A stretch of 64,000 nucleotides of DNA from Dermacentor variabilis (lineage: Eukaryota > Arthropoda > Arachnida > Ixodida > Ixodidae): assembly GCF_050947875.1 (NCBI RefSeq), contig NC_134576.1, positions 53,072,255 through 53,136,254 of the forward strand, in the 5' to 3' direction. Position 1 is the stretch's first letter. The number at the start of each line of letters is the position of its first letter. Positions 37,420 to 48,499 of the stretch are shown in pieces. Under the pieces are notes generated by a model. That model did not search any database and was not told where the DNA came from. It was given only the letters and a program-made list of their open reading frames with translations. Position numbers and translations under genes: made by a program.

Positions 37420-37610
37420 CTTTTGGATTAAAATGACCAGCGCCATGAATAAATCAGTTGGGCACGCTGAATAATTGGATGACGCTGGGAATAAAGGTGT
37501 TGGTGCTGGGATTAAATAATTGGCACTTGGATTACAAATGTTGGCGCTGAAATTACATAAGCTGACACCTGGATTATTTGCAATGGATGCTTGGATTTTT
37601 ATCAAGCGGA
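37420..37610. repeat. 21-bp array at the Element B right end
   Basis: About nine diverged 21-bp units, for example GGATTAAATAATTGGCACTTG and GATTACAAATGTTGGCGCTGA, of the same family as the Element A units. The adjoining end GCAAAAACTGCAG resembles GGAAAACCTGCAG at the right end of Element A. Confidence 0.8.
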
Positions 37611-37615
37611 ACAGC

Positions 37616-38531
37616 AAAAACTGCAGACGCGTATGGTCACGGATAGAGTCAGCGTAAGTCATGTTTGCGGGTGACGAAGCAGGTTCTGGCTGGAGGACTG
37701 TCTCAGTTGGCAATACTGTTGCCAGGGCCCGGTGCAGCTCATCGCGAAATAGGCTTGTCACTGCTGAGATTTGTGGGGCTGTGGCAGGGAGCACTTTTAA
37801 TGTTCTTTACGAATTATATAGCCTGAAATGTCACGCGAAGGCTATTAGCGTCGAGTGCATTCGCTTCAGCGTTGCTAGGAGCAAGATGTGGGATGTCACG
37901 GTTGTACTGCCTGGCCCATACCTCAAGTGATTTTAAAGCGAAGCTTTCTATGTCTCACCTATTCGCCCGTCATCGCAGAAAACGCACAGCAGGAAAGCCA
38001 ACTTACGCCACCTGCATAGAAAACTACAGTTTGCATTCGCAGTCGTACGCATAAGAATACTGAACTTTTGTGTTCAGTGAATCCGCGATGTGTTTCTGCG
38101 CCGCCGGAGACTGGTGTTGGTTTTGGCCATAAGTGACCAATATTATTGCAATTAAGCACTTTGAAGCTTCGCCGTTGTGCGAGGTCAAATTAAGCCTGAC
38201 GCAGTCACTTCGACGGCCGCGAATAATCATAGGCGTGAATACGCCGAGCAGCCATGGGGCAGCCTCCCAGCCGACTACTGGGATTCACCGGTTCCACAAC
38301 CTGCTTTCTACAAGTGCCACACCGTGTACCATGCCCACTTCGATGGAATTACAAGAAATCCAGTCCATGGAATTCGCTTCAAACAACCAGAATGTGACAA
38401 CGTCTGACCGCGCCACGTCAGTATTGCACGACACGTAATCCAACTGGACTGACAATTATATATATATAATATATCCCAGTCAAAAATTCCAACAAGACCA
38501 TGTCTGTTGGCTATGCGGAAATCTGGCATAT
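37616..38531. other. Non-coding flank of Element B
   Basis: Contains GATTTTAAAGCGAAGCTTTC (37931), a small palindrome, comparable to GAAGCGAAAAGCTTC in Element A (8268). A 101-codon plus ORF (38133-38438) has no recognisable domain. Confidence 0.5.
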
Positions 38532-38692
38532 CGGCTTGTCGGCCTGTCGGCCTGTTGGCTTGTCGGCCTGTTGGCTTGTCGGCCCGTTGGCGTATTGGCC
38601 TGTCGGCCTGTTGGCGCATTGGCCTCTCGGCCTGCTGGCGCATCGGCCTGTTGGCTTATCGGCCTGTTGGCTAATCGGCCTGTTGGAGCTCA
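38532..38692. repeat. GGCCTGTTGGC minisatellite
   Basis: About 16 copies of a roughly 10-bp unit alternating TCGGCCTGT and TGGCTTGTC types. Both strands stay open, giving repetitive ORFs that should not be taken as genes. Confidence 0.95.
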
Positions 38693-40142
38693 TTGCCTAA
38701 GCCTATTAGGCGTGCACATAAACAGACCTGTGTTATTTGGCATAAAATAGGTCTTTCTCTGAATACCTGAAATTCACTTTATTTACCGAAAGTACCACAG
38801 TCTGCAAAAAAGCTTGCGGCACAAACAATCACTTCCTTCACACGTCGCCCGGCTTCTGTGAAAAGTGCTTTCAAACATTCTTCATCCTTTTTTTCTGGTC
38901 TTCATCGCGCACATCGCGGGCCATGTATCACTGCCCAAGAGAGCTTAAAGTAAAAAGCAAGGAGCAAATTCAAAAACATATTTATAAATGCAGTTGGAAT
39001 GTATATGTATGCAGTGAAGCGTTCCACAAGTATGCATAAGGCTCGAGTGCTATAATACGTGTTTGTAGTATTTTAGTCAATGTGAGTGCAAAGTGAATTT
39101 AGGTGGCATATTGGCAAAGAATGCAATGCACCTGTGAATACGACCAGCGTTATAGGGGTAGAACAGGGCAAGCTGGCTTGTCTGCAATATTTGTTTGGGG
39201 TCACCCAATCACTCCTGAGAAGCAGAAATGTGACCGCCCACATGGATGCGCCATCCCACAGACAAGTATGAGCCATTCAGCGAGAACGCACAAGCATCAG
39301 CCACCGTCGGCAAGAGAGATGCAGGCAGGTTCACTGAGAAAGCTTTAATTTAATTAATGATGTGGATCTCGTACACATCTGTAGAAATAGATGCAACTGC
39401 TCATTTGTGTTAAATAGCAACACACTGTTCATTATTTTCTGTTTATGTGATTGCAATCTGTCACCAAGCAGCTTTAAATGGTGCAGACTCTACCCTTAAC
39501 GTCTACACTGGAGCACAATAAGTGGCAGACAATGACTCTTGCATACTAACCCCTGGTCACTGAAGTGGTTGAGAGAAGTCTATCTCTGTGCATGTTGCCA
39601 GAGAATGTAGATTTTGTGCATGCATTTATCGGTAGCGATGCCATGACATGGACAAAATACCTGTTGGCCAGGTAGCATGCAAGTTCATATGCATGCAACA
39701 ACGCATTGACAAGCCTTTTTTGGTTACTCCTGGAATATAACTTCCTGGCAAATTCATTATTTAAGATTCGTGAATATTGGGACGATTAGGCACCGGCCAC
39801 CATGAACCCCCGACCCTACGCTCAAAGACAGAAACTATAGTAACTGCGCCATGCACTGTGGTTTTACTTGAGTGATGAACAGCACAGCTAAACTAAACAC
39901 ACAGAAAGTTCTTTTCATCGACAATCGACAGCCAACATAGCCAACCTTACACATGCAAGGGGCTTCGTGGTCCAATACTTCAGCGTGCTGAATTCCTATG
40001 ATTTATGAACATTGCAAGGTTCAAACATTTGAATAAGGGAAGTGCGCACTGGTCGGCCACCTCAGTTGAAACAGTAGTTCACTGAATTGAAAGATTTCAC
40101 TGCATGTCACAGTATAATATCTAAATGCACTACATAGCATAC
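38693..40142. other. Non-coding stretch downstream of the BEN-type exon
   Basis: No recognisable exon. A plus frame at 39103-39348 (81 codons) is the best candidate but has no known domain. Later exons of the BEN-type gene, if any, would be on the minus strand here or further left. Confidence 0.45.
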
Positions 40143-40363
40143 CTTTTAGTGAGGCCACCTTTTTGGGGGTTAAAGCGGGCCTCGGCTCCATCTGCCCCTT
40201 TGCCCGGTACTGATTTGACAGTGTTCCTGTTCCGTTGCGTCGCCTCAGTTGATCTGGCATCCAATTGACAGTGGTTACCATGTAGCAAAAAGGGAATCCA
40301 CTGAGGCACGAAACAAGATGCCCCAGCCTCCTTTTCGAGCCACCGGTTGCTCCCAGCATAGAT
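40143..40363 (-). pseudogene. BEN-domain exon (third recognised exon) with an apparent frameshift
   Basis: The minus strand has a good acceptor (TTCTTTATATTCCAG before 40363) and a donor (CTAAAAG then GTATGC after 40143). In phase 0 it begins IYAGSNRWLEKEA, like the start of a BEN domain. One base out of frame, near 40316, it continues HLVSCLSGFPFC and then GTGTLSNQYRA...EPRPALTPKKVASLK. That fits the BEN pattern of a (S/T)GT-SN motif followed by kpaLtP-K. The frameshift suggests a pseudogene or a base error. The frame also reads on past the donor as FRYYTV, so the exon may end later (to 40021). BEN domains bind DNA and act in chromatin repression. Confidence 0.6.
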
Positions 40364-40967
40364 CTGGAATATAAAGAATTTCATTAGGCATTATATTTCA
40401 ACACGCACAATAAACACCATTTAGAATATCCTGAAATAGCATGAGCTGCATATGCCTGTGCTGGTGGACATTACATATGAGAGTTCTGGCAATTCACCCT
40501 TCAGTCTTTTCTTAAATGAGAGCCCACCACCGAAATAACACAAACAATGAATTGTTATACAAAATTCTCTGCATGACTAAGGCAAAATAATTAAACAAAC
40601 TGACTCTGCAGAAAGCCTAGCTTTAAGCAGCATAGCCAGGCAAAATTTGGCATTTGAAATACATGCGGAAAGGAAAGTTCCAAAAGATATGGTTGATCGC
40701 TCTTTCATAGGAGTCAGTGGAACACAAAAGTAAAACATGTCGTCACCAAGGCGGTTGCATATTTATTGTACATGAAGAATTAAGTTGCAAGAAGTCATCA
40801 ACGGCACCCTACCACTACACAGGGATCCTCGACAATTGTCACAAGCGAATGTAGTAAAACGACTTGTGACCGGGAAACATCCCCTAAAGACACTGCATTG
40901 CACGCGCTTGATCACTGTTTATCCGCCATAAAACACAGTCTTTCGAAAGCTGTACAAGGGTAACCGA

Positions 40968-41385
40968 ACGTGTTCTTAGTAAATCGCTTCGTGAACTTGC
41001 GCTCTGCTGCAGCGTCCTGTTGGCAATTGGCGTCCTGCTGCCGAGTTGCTTCAGTGAAGGTGCGAGCATTTTGGTCTGGCTTCGTAGTGTCTTGGGCAGC
41101 CGTTTGTGATGCACTCAGCTTCAGGAATGTGAGTGTCAGAGTTCGTAGCATGCACCGCAAACGTACAAAGTCGTTCTGCTTCACACTAGTGTGTGTCTCG
41201 CCAGACAAAAGCGAGATTCGCCCATTGACGTTGTTGCCTTCTTGCGCCGCTTAACGCCACAGTTTTCTTAGTTCGTGCCATCGCAAGCAAAGCCGCAGGC
41301 AGCATGTAAGCACTGCTGATACATGTTAACGCTGCACTCCGTAGGTGGCGAGACGTCAGAGACTAATCTGACACGAAGGATAAAC
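40968..41385. repeat. Left arm of a ~1.1-kb palindrome in the BEN-gene intron
   Basis: Inverted relative to 41675-42105. Matching pieces include AAAGCGAGATTCGCCCATTG with the reverse of CAGGTGAATCTCGCTTTAG, GCCGCTTAACGCC with GCACTAAGCGGC, and GTAAGCACTGCTGATACATG with CATGCATCATCAGTGCTTAC. Its minus strand has a 98-codon frame (KQNDFVRLRCMLRTLTLTFL) parallel to the plus-strand frame in the other arm. Confidence 0.8.
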
Positions 41386-41674
41386 AGTGTGCGAAAAGTG
41401 TTTTAGAAACGAAAGTGTTTTATGCCGGGGTACACCATCAACTTTGTGTAACTCATGTGACGTCGGCGTAAACACGTCAAATATTGTCTGTGATGACAGG
41501 GATGGCTCCGCCATGTAGGAGCGGTGAAGCAAAGTACTGCACTATGACACTAACGAGCACCGACAGTGAGCGTTTCAGTAATTTCACTGCAGCGGAGGCT
41601 TCAACACCGTGTAGCCCGATGTAGGCAGTGTAGGCCTTCAGCTGAGGTTACCACGCAGCTTCCGCACATGGTTT

Positions 41675-42105
41675 GTCTCTCCCGTCCGATTAGCCTGTGA
41701 CACCTCGTTGCCTATAGAGTGCAGCTTCAACATGCATCATCAGTGCTTACACACCGCCTACTGTTTCGCTCATGATGGCACCAACTAGGAAAACTGCTGC
41801 ACTAAGCGGCTCAGAAAGGCAGTGACGTTGACAGGTGAATCTCGCTTTAGTCCGGCTAGGGACACGCCAACATGAAACAGAACGCCGTCACGTGTTTGCA
41901 GCGCAAGCTGCGAACCCTGCCATTTCCATTGCTGAAGCTGAGTGCGTTGCAACTGGCTGCCCGAGGCACTACAGAGTCGGGCCAAAATGCTCATACCTTC
42001 ACCAAAGCGACTTGGCAGCAGGACTCCGCTCACCAATGGGACGCCCTTGCCAAGCAAGCCTGCAACATGGTCGCCAACCTGCAAATCGTGTGCCTTTCGC
42101 TACAG
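41675..42105. repeat. Right arm of the same palindrome
   Basis: The plus frame 41872-42210 (112 codons) reads KQNAVTCLQRKLRTLPFPLL and LKLSALQLAARGTTESGQNA, clearly related to the minus-strand frame of the left arm (KLSASQTAAQDTTKPDQNA). The arms look about 70-75% similar. The 290-bp centre (41386-41674) has no ORF of note. The unit could be a fold-back element or a divergently duplicated gene start; the protein is unknown to me. Confidence 0.75.
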
Positions 42106-42584
42106 TGGACCATGAGTTCACAAGGCAAACATGGAAGAGCTTCTATGAAGACACACTTAACTTTCGTGTTCTACAAATTCCTACGAAAGTGTAATGAACC
42201 ATATTTTTAATACTAAAACTGAAAATCCCGCCACTGCTGCTTGTCCAGCATGACCCCTGAGAGTAGGCAGTGTCCGCGATATGGTATATTTTCTTGAAGT
42301 GCCTGTGTAAGAACTTGTGTCATAGCCGTCAACCCCCAGGTACATGCATCAGCTGCTTAGGTGCTGCTTAGAGACTGCTAATACAAAAATTATGCAATCA
42401 ACAGAGCTGTTGTTTTGTCAAGTGAGCAGGCACAAGAGATGACTTCCATGCAACGCTTTTAAAAATGTAAGCATACCTCTAAATACCAGGCTGCATGGCC
42501 TAGCACACAAATTCAGGTTTTCATGCTCCACAACTTCTCTTGCCATGAAGGAAAAAGGCAGACCCGAAGGTATAATAAAATTAC

Positions 42585-42682
42585 CTTTCCATCATCTCTC
42601 TCACTGTCGATCACAGTCTCGAGACCCCCTGGCAGTTCGCTCATGAGAGCGTCCTCTAGCTCCTGTGAGGTCCAGGGTTCTC
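42585..42682 (-). CDS. Second exon of the probable BEN-domain gene
   Basis: A 98-bp minus-strand exon between an acceptor (CATTGAAG, 42683) and a donor (GGAAAG then GTAATTTT, 42584). In phase it encodes EPWTSQELEDALMSELPGG and then LETVIDSERDDGK, an acidic linker. It enters with two bases that complete a Gly codon, matching the phase-1 end of the exon at 59195. It leaves in phase 0, matching the start of the exon at 40363. No domain is recognised in it. The case rests on splice signals, phase and composition. Confidence 0.5.
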
Positions 42683-42690
42683 CTTCAATG

Positions 42691-43584
42691 ACAAGCGTTT
42701 AATAGGAATAACAATTGGACACAGACAAAAGTAAAGGACATGTTATGTAGTACACATTGCAAATCAACGTTGCTACACTGACAGAAATTTTAAAAGAAAT
42801 GAATGCTACTTTGACAAAATTAGAAAGCCTGACGATACCTCTCAAAGTAATAAATGCACTGAAAGTGTATGGTCCTGTTTTATCCTGAAGCAGTTTTCAA
42901 CATGCTGTTTATATTTTGCTTTGCTTTCATTGGAGTCACTTTGCTCGAGGCTTCCACCTGCACTGCCTATAAATAAATCCTAGCAGTGGCGCATTAGTTT
43001 GAGATCAAACTTCAGTAAAGCCAAAGAAATTATGATGTAGAACAGCTGTAGCAGACTACTAGAGCTCAAGTAATATGTTCATAATTTTGCAATGCTGCTA
43101 GCTGTGAACAATGATATTTAAGTATTCGCTATTATTTTTTACTACCAGTACAGTGTTTCTGATGCGTGACAATTCATTCTACAGCACTACTTTAACTAAC
43201 AAAACAACTAATAACCAGGCTACTTTCTAATAATGCAGTATAATGGCAGAACAACACAACTCCAGTCAAGAAAGAAAGTGGGTGGATGCTAACTCTTCAT
43301 GGTGCTCTGCAACACGAGACGCACCTGCAAAATCTATTGCACATGTGCATAGAAAGAGATTTCAAGCAAAAAAGGATGGATACGTGATCAATAACTGATG
43401 GATTTTACACATTACAAGCCGCGCTGTAAGTGCAGAATAAACTCCAGAGCTACCTATCATGTAGCAGGGAATAAAATTATCCACAGGAGACGTGAAAGGA
43501 GCCCTGCAAAACTTCCAAGAAAGCTTTTCGAGCGGATCCAATAGGATCATCATGACAAAGTGATTTTGTGCCCTTCATGTGACG
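42691..43584. other. Intronic stretch without recognised feature
   Basis: AT-rich, short ORFs only. No domain or repeat recognised. Confidence 0.5.
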
Positions 43585-44075
43585 GAAATCATCATCATCA
43601 TTATCATTTATTTACCCTTAAAGGCCCTTGGCTTAGGGCATTACATAAGGGGGGGGAGCAGTCGTTACATATACAATGGTCGGTAACAACAAAAAAGCAA
43701 TACAAAGTGCAGGATTCATGTTCAACATTAACATCATTAGAAGCATCAACACTACGATAGACGCAGTGGCTCAAGAACAACTTGGAAACAAAACAAAACA
43801 CGCATACACATTCAAGAACACGGCAAAGTAACTCAGATCTTGAAATGTGCTGTTAATAAGTGCCTGAATTTATTAGGTTCTATTTCAGTAACTATGGAAT
43901 CGGGTAAGTCATTCCACAATGTAATGGAGCTAGGTAAAAAAGATTTATTAAATGAGTTTGTGGAGCCATGTATGCGCTGCAAACTTAAGGAGTTGAAAAG
44001 ACGGCGTGAGGTGCGAAGCGGCGGGTGTAATACAGAATTTCTTAGCTGCGGGAAGGTATAGTATAATCAAATGGA
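43585..44075 (-). pseudogene. CR1-type LINE 3' end (minus strand)
   Basis: Read on the minus strand, 44060-43840 encodes FNSLSLQRIHGSTNSFNKSF then LPSSITLWNDLPDSIVTEIE, the conserved C-terminus of CR1/L2-type ORF2 (the WN.LP motif). It then has a 3' UTR with GTAATGCCC..GGGCC-like sequence and a GGGTAAATAAATGATAATG tail ending near 43585. A plus-strand reading of the same DNA has no meaning. It is the same broad group as 16220-17045 but better preserved. Confidence 0.8.
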
Positions 44076-44884
44076 ATCGAAGAGAGGCATTATGATCATT
44101 GATTAAAATTCCATGCGCAATTTATGATCGCACAATATTGCAAGTACTGTGAAAAAAATAACAGATGCATGAAAATGTATATGCATAAAAAGAGCACGCT
44201 TAAGAAAACATTTTCTACCGAGTTCATCTGGAACCATCTGCTCAGCGCTGCTGCATGGCAGTACATATTGAGGCAAAAGAAAAAATATTTAATTAGCTTT
44301 TCTGCCAATTTTTCATTAATTAGTTCTGTTTAAACAACTGCTTACACACAATCACGCGAATTATACAAGCAATGAATCAACTTACTTATAACAAATATTA
44401 CGAGTCGCACTCATCCAATGGCTTTCTTTTATCCACAGAGTGGCACAAATGCACGACACTCCTTTTATCATATATTGGGTGAATGCTGCGTACAAGATGG
44501 CACCAGTTCCCCCCCCTCAAAAAAAATTGTCTGTGGCTGTAGTTTGCAGAATTTATTTGGAAATCTCACTCCCCAGGGTTTTAGAGATTGTAGTGTGTAG
44601 TTGGACATCTCTATTGACAACCGCTACCTTTTTCAATGCGAAAATCATTGCGCATTTCAATGTTTCCTCACTGCAAATGAACAATTGGGCTTGGGTAGCT
44701 CTAGTGCGGCATGTTCAGAGCTTCAACTTAATACAGACGATTACGAGGAAGAGTACAAATCTCTGGTAGCCTCACTAGCCTGAATGCGGCTCAATGAAGA
44801 TGCTTTTCCACTGGCACCTCTGTGGTTTCCTATATTCACAGGGCCAGAAATTATGTGTCATATGGGGCCTCTATTCCAAGAAAT
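44076..44884. other. Intronic stretch without recognised feature
   Basis: Several ORFs of 60-110 codons, none with a known domain. AT-rich non-coding DNA. Confidence 0.5.
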
Positions 44885-45421
44885 GTCAAGCTTCAAATAG
44901 ACAGTTTCCGTGATAATGTCTATCTGCAACTTTGGACGATGAGGAAAACGAGAAGAAGGTGAAAGCAGGAGTCAACGTTTCGACAAGTGGACTTGTCTCC
45001 TTCAAGGAGACGTATGCTTTCCTCGCCACTGTATATATAGAAAGCATATTTAGCGCCAGCAAAGAAGGACGGAAGGGAGACGGCACCACAATGTGCTATC
45101 ATTGTGGTGTCGTCTCCCTTTTGTCCATGTTTGCTGGCGTTAAATATGCTTTCCGTTTACCAACGTGCCCAACAAATGGCAATGCTGAAGTATATAGAGG
45201 TGGGGTGCTTATAAAGCGGAAAGGGTGTAAGGCGAGTGGGTGCCGCAACTAGCGAAGGTGTGTCAGCGTGTGGAATTGAGAATAAAGGAGCGCTGCGCAC
45301 AAGGCCAGTGACCCTGCCGAATGTCAAGGACCTGTCAACGCCCGCGTATTAGCCGGCGTGTCAACGGCGTCTTACACGCCGGCTGGGAAAAAAAGTAAGC
45401 AAAAAAATATAAGAAATCAAA
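44885..45421 (-). repeat. Penelope-like element terminal region (PLTR), minus orientation
   Basis: On the minus strand this is the 3' flank of the GIY-YIG reading at 45422-45748. It has TTCCACACGCTGACACACC, CTTACACCCTTTCCGC and a TATATATACAGTGGCGAGG block, then the conserved hairpin GACAAGTCCACTTGTC followed by GAAACGTTGACTCC. The same series recurs at 48840-48940 plus 54359-54480, and at 57690-57870. A further fold-back (GGGAGACGGCACCACAATG with CATTGTGGTGTCGTCTCCC) lies at 45076-45119. Confidence 0.75.
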
Positions 45422-45748
45422 CTAAGTGTTGTTGTCTATAGCTTGAAATTTGGCATAGCGAATAGATTCTAAAGCTCCCTTTGAAACGTTTATGCCTATT
45501 GGTTGCAATGTCTTGAACTTATGGATAAGGTATGATTCCCTGTATTGTCTTTCTTGTTCAGAACGAAAAGTTGTTTGTAAGATGTAGGGTTTAAATTCAT
45601 CAAAGTTATGACCTGGTTGGTTGAAATGCTCGGCGACGGCTTTGGGAAGCTTTTCAGCTGTGTCCGCATGATATCCGTTTAATCTGACATTCATTGATTG
45701 TCCTGTTTCACCGATATATTGTTTCTTACAGAAGGAACGTTCAAGCAT
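45422..45748 (-). pseudogene. GIY-YIG endonuclease domain of a second Penelope-like element (minus)
   Basis: 108 codons: the frame contains KKQYIGETGQSMNVRLNGYH, a GIY-YIG signature (QYIGETG, R), then KLPKAVAEHFNQPGHNFDEF and a tail QERQYRESYLIHKFKTLQPI. Such GIY-YIG nucleases end Penelope-like reverse transcriptases. The RT part of this element is not adjacent. Instead, another Penelope-like unit precedes it (46053 onwards), so this is the remaining 3' part of a separate element. The ORF start at 45748 is only where the frame opens. Confidence 0.8.
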
Positions 45749-45749
45749 T

Positions 45750-47287
45750 TAAATCGCATTCGAACTTGAACAAGTGAAGCTAGATTTGACTTCGTGTGTA
45801 GTATAACTATTTGTGGTGCTCTTAATTTTAATGTTGGTGCACGAAAGACGTGTTCGTGCACGAAAAAGTCAGCCAACAGCATTCCCCCTAATAAGAGCTC
45901 GCTAAAATACATGTTTATTTGCCGCAATTGAACACTCACAAAAGAAAGACACATAAAGACAAGACAGGCGGCACTTCCAACTGATTTATTTTGGGCTGTG
46001 ACCAAAGAATATATATATATACACGCATGCGCTGGCTGTTCACAGATGTGCGCTACCCGGCGGTCAAACAATCTAGTTTCTGATTTATAGAGCACGATAG
46101 ATGTATCACTAATGCGATTTGTTCCTTTCTTTTTATATAGTAGGCTTCCATTAGCTCACGTGCGGTTTGAAATCTACTTCTGCCAAGAATCCTAATCTCA
46201 GAAAACCGTGGTTTGCACATGCAGGCCTTGCAGTGCGCAGAGAAATCTGCCACGTCATCTTTCATTAGATTTAGTTCGTGTTCCCTGGCTCGTTCATTTA
46301 CGCAGCGTCCAGTCTGTCCTATATAAGACTTGCCGCACTCAAGGGGAATTTCGTACACCACGCCTGTAGCACATCTCCCATAGGACGTGCTATGCTTTTT
46401 GCCACAGCCTTGCGAACCGGTCTCGTCGCGTGTGGTTTTCGAACAGAGTCGACCCAGTTTGACGGGGGCAGAAAAGGCAATGGGTACACCATACCGGCCT
46501 GCCACCTTCTTGAGGTTATGGGAAACCTTATGAACATAAGGAATCACTGCAGGTCTTACGGTTCTGGCTCTTTCTTGCTCCCTTGTGGAGCTGGTACCTT
46601 TAACTTTCCGTAAAAGGCTTTCAGTGACTGAGGTCACCAACGAGTCAGGGAACCGTGCTTCTTTCAGTCGCTTAATCTGATTATTGAACGAGGCCTGCAT
46701 CGTGTGTGTACAAGATTTTTCGAGGGCAGACTACAGGCAGAGGATAGCAATTCCACGCTTCACAATTTTGGAATGGCATGAATTATACGGCAGCAACCCT
46801 TTGTTGGCACGTGGGAAATATTGCCAACATGCTTGTCCATCATGAAAGGTTAATCTTAAATCTAAAAATTGCAGGGTGTTACGCTGTGGCACTTCATGCG
46901 TAAACGAAAGCCCTTTACCATTGTCGCTAAAATGTTTAAAATATCATCGCAGCGCTTCAATGAGCCTTGTCTGTTAAAAAGGATTAAAAAGTCGTCCATG
47001 TATCTAAAAACATTTAAAATGTTTAAAGTGCTGTCCCATTTAAAAGCCTCTTGGAGCAGTCAGTCAACACTAGATAAGAAAATGTTGCACAGCAGCGGCG
47101 CAATACACGAACCAATGCAAATGCTGCGTTTTTGCAAGAAAAGCTGTTTGTCAAAGGAAATAAAGGTACTATTAAGATAGGCTTCCAATAATGTTAAAAA
47201 GTCCTCAAGCGTAACACCAGCTGCATTTTGAAAAGCTATGATGCCACTTTCTTCTATGCACATCTCTATGCACAGCTTTTCTTGCAA
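45750..47287 (-). pseudogene. Penelope-like reverse transcriptase and GIY-YIG, minus-strand copy (5'-truncated)
   Basis: The minus strand from 47287 reads FLQKRSICIGSCIAPLLCNI, the RT motif B region. A decayed YMDDF block follows near 47000. From 46700 comes a 215-codon frame: HNLKKVAGRYGVPIAFSAPV, KLGRLCSKTTR, then the GIY-YIG domain VVYEIPLECGKSYIGQTGR, with CVNERAREHELNLMKDDVAD, a CKACMCKPRFSEIRILGRSR block and RELMEAYYI. The N-terminal RT fingers are absent. The 3' UTR (46050-45900) ends with AAATAAATCAGTTGGAAGTG-type sequence, then the second GIY-YIG fragment. It is inverted and about 90% similar to 47276-48342. Confidence 0.88.
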
Positions 47288-48342
47288 AAACGCGGCAGTT
47301 GCATTGGTTCGTGTATTGCGCCGCTGCTGTGCAACATATTGTTATCTAGTGTTGACGACTGCTCGAAGAGGCTTTTAAACGGGACAGCACTTTAAAAATT
47401 TTAAAAGGTTTTAGATACATGGACGACTTTTTAATCCTTTTTAACAGACAAGGCTCATTGAAGCGCTGCGATGATATTTTAAACATTTTTAGGGACAATG
47501 GTAAACGGCTTTCGTTTACGTATGAAGTGCCACAGCGTAATACCCTGCAATTTTTAGATTTAAGATTAACCTTTCATGATGGGCAAGCCTGTTGGCAATA
47601 TTTCCCACGTGCCAAGAAAGGGTTGCTGCCGTATAATTTATGCCATTCCAAAATTGTGAAGCGTGGAATTGCTATGCTCTGCCTGGAGTCTGCCCTCGAA
47701 AAATCGTGTACACACACGATGCAGGCCTCGTTCAATAATCATATTAAGGGACTGAAAGAAGCACGGTTCCCTGACTCGTTGGTGACCTCAGTCACTGAAA
47801 GCCTTTTACGGAAAGTTAAAGGTACCAGCGCCACAAGGGAGGAAGAAAGAGCCAGAACCGTGAGACCTGCAGTGATTCCTTATGTTCATAAGGTTTCCCA
47901 TAACCTCAAGAAGGTGGCAGGCCGGTATGGTGTACCCACTGCCTTTTCTGCCCCCGTCAAACTGGGTCGACTCTGTTCGAAAACCACACGCGCCGAGACC
48001 GGTTCGCAAGGCTGTGGCAAAAAGCATAGCACGTCCGATGGGAGATGTGCTACAGGCGTGGTGTACAAAATTCCCCTTGAGGGCGGCAAGTCCTATATAG
48101 GACAGACTGGACGCTGCATAAATGAACGAGCCAGGGAACACGAACTAAATCTAATGAAAGATGGCGCGGCACATTTGCCTGCGCACTGCAAGGCCTGCAT
48201 GTGCAAACCACGGTTTTCTGAGATTAGGATTCTTGGCAGAAGTAGATTTAAAACCACACGTGAGCTGATGGAAGCCTACTATATAAAAAAGAAAGGAACA
48301 AATTGCATTAGTGATACGTCTATCGTGCTCTATAAATCATAA
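47276..48342 (+). pseudogene. Penelope-like reverse transcriptase and GIY-YIG, plus-strand copy (5'-truncated)
   Basis: The 307-codon frame (47419-48342) begins at the catalytic motif (MDDFLILFN; RYMDDF, with a stop and frame change just before it). It continues through LQFLDLRLTFHDGQACWQYF, SKIVKRGIAMLC, HNLKKVAGRYGVPTAFSAPV and GIY-YIG VVYKIPLEGGKSYIGQTGR with INERAREHELNLM, ending YKS-stop. Upstream, 47276-47345 reads motif B in another frame. It is broken at the same RT position as the minus copy, so the two meet head to head near 47,170-47,276. Confidence 0.9.
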
Positions 48343-48499
48343 ACTAGATTGTTTGACCGCTGGGTAGCGTAGATCTGTGAACAGCCAGCGCATGCGCGTA
48401 TGTATATATATATTCTTGGGTCACAGCCCAAAATAAATCAGTTGGAAGTTCCGCCTGTGTTGTCTTTGTGTGTCTTTCTTTTGTGAGTGTTCAATTGCG

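Larger units (their letters stand above)
31716..37615 (+). mobile_element. Element B: decayed relative of Element A (Foldback-like, IS630/Tc1-type transposase)
   Basis: The plan repeats Element A. 135-bp repeats at 31716-32366 are inverted at 36211-36775. A plus-strand transposase relic lies between them (34655-35600). A 21-bp array (37420-37610) of the same repeat family as Element A lies at the right end. The left outer part (21-bp array and terminal sequence) is missing where the gag relic begins. The CCATAAGC array is not seen. A 156-bp MITE sits in the right arm. The copy is much more decayed than Element A. Confidence 0.7.

Noticed and set aside
38500..38700. Repetitive ORFs on both strands at the GGCCTGTTGGC minisatellite
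   Set aside because: Both strands are open simply because the unit lacks stop codons.
39795..40020. tRNA-like or SINE-like sequence (CACCGGCCACC..., GGGCTTCGTGGTCC...)
   Set aside because: Only isolated box-like words; no full tRNA fold or SINE body could be followed.
47806..48141. Antisense 111-codon ORFs over the Penelope-like copies (also 46278-46613)
   Set aside because: They are shadows of the GIY-YIG coding frames on the opposite strand.
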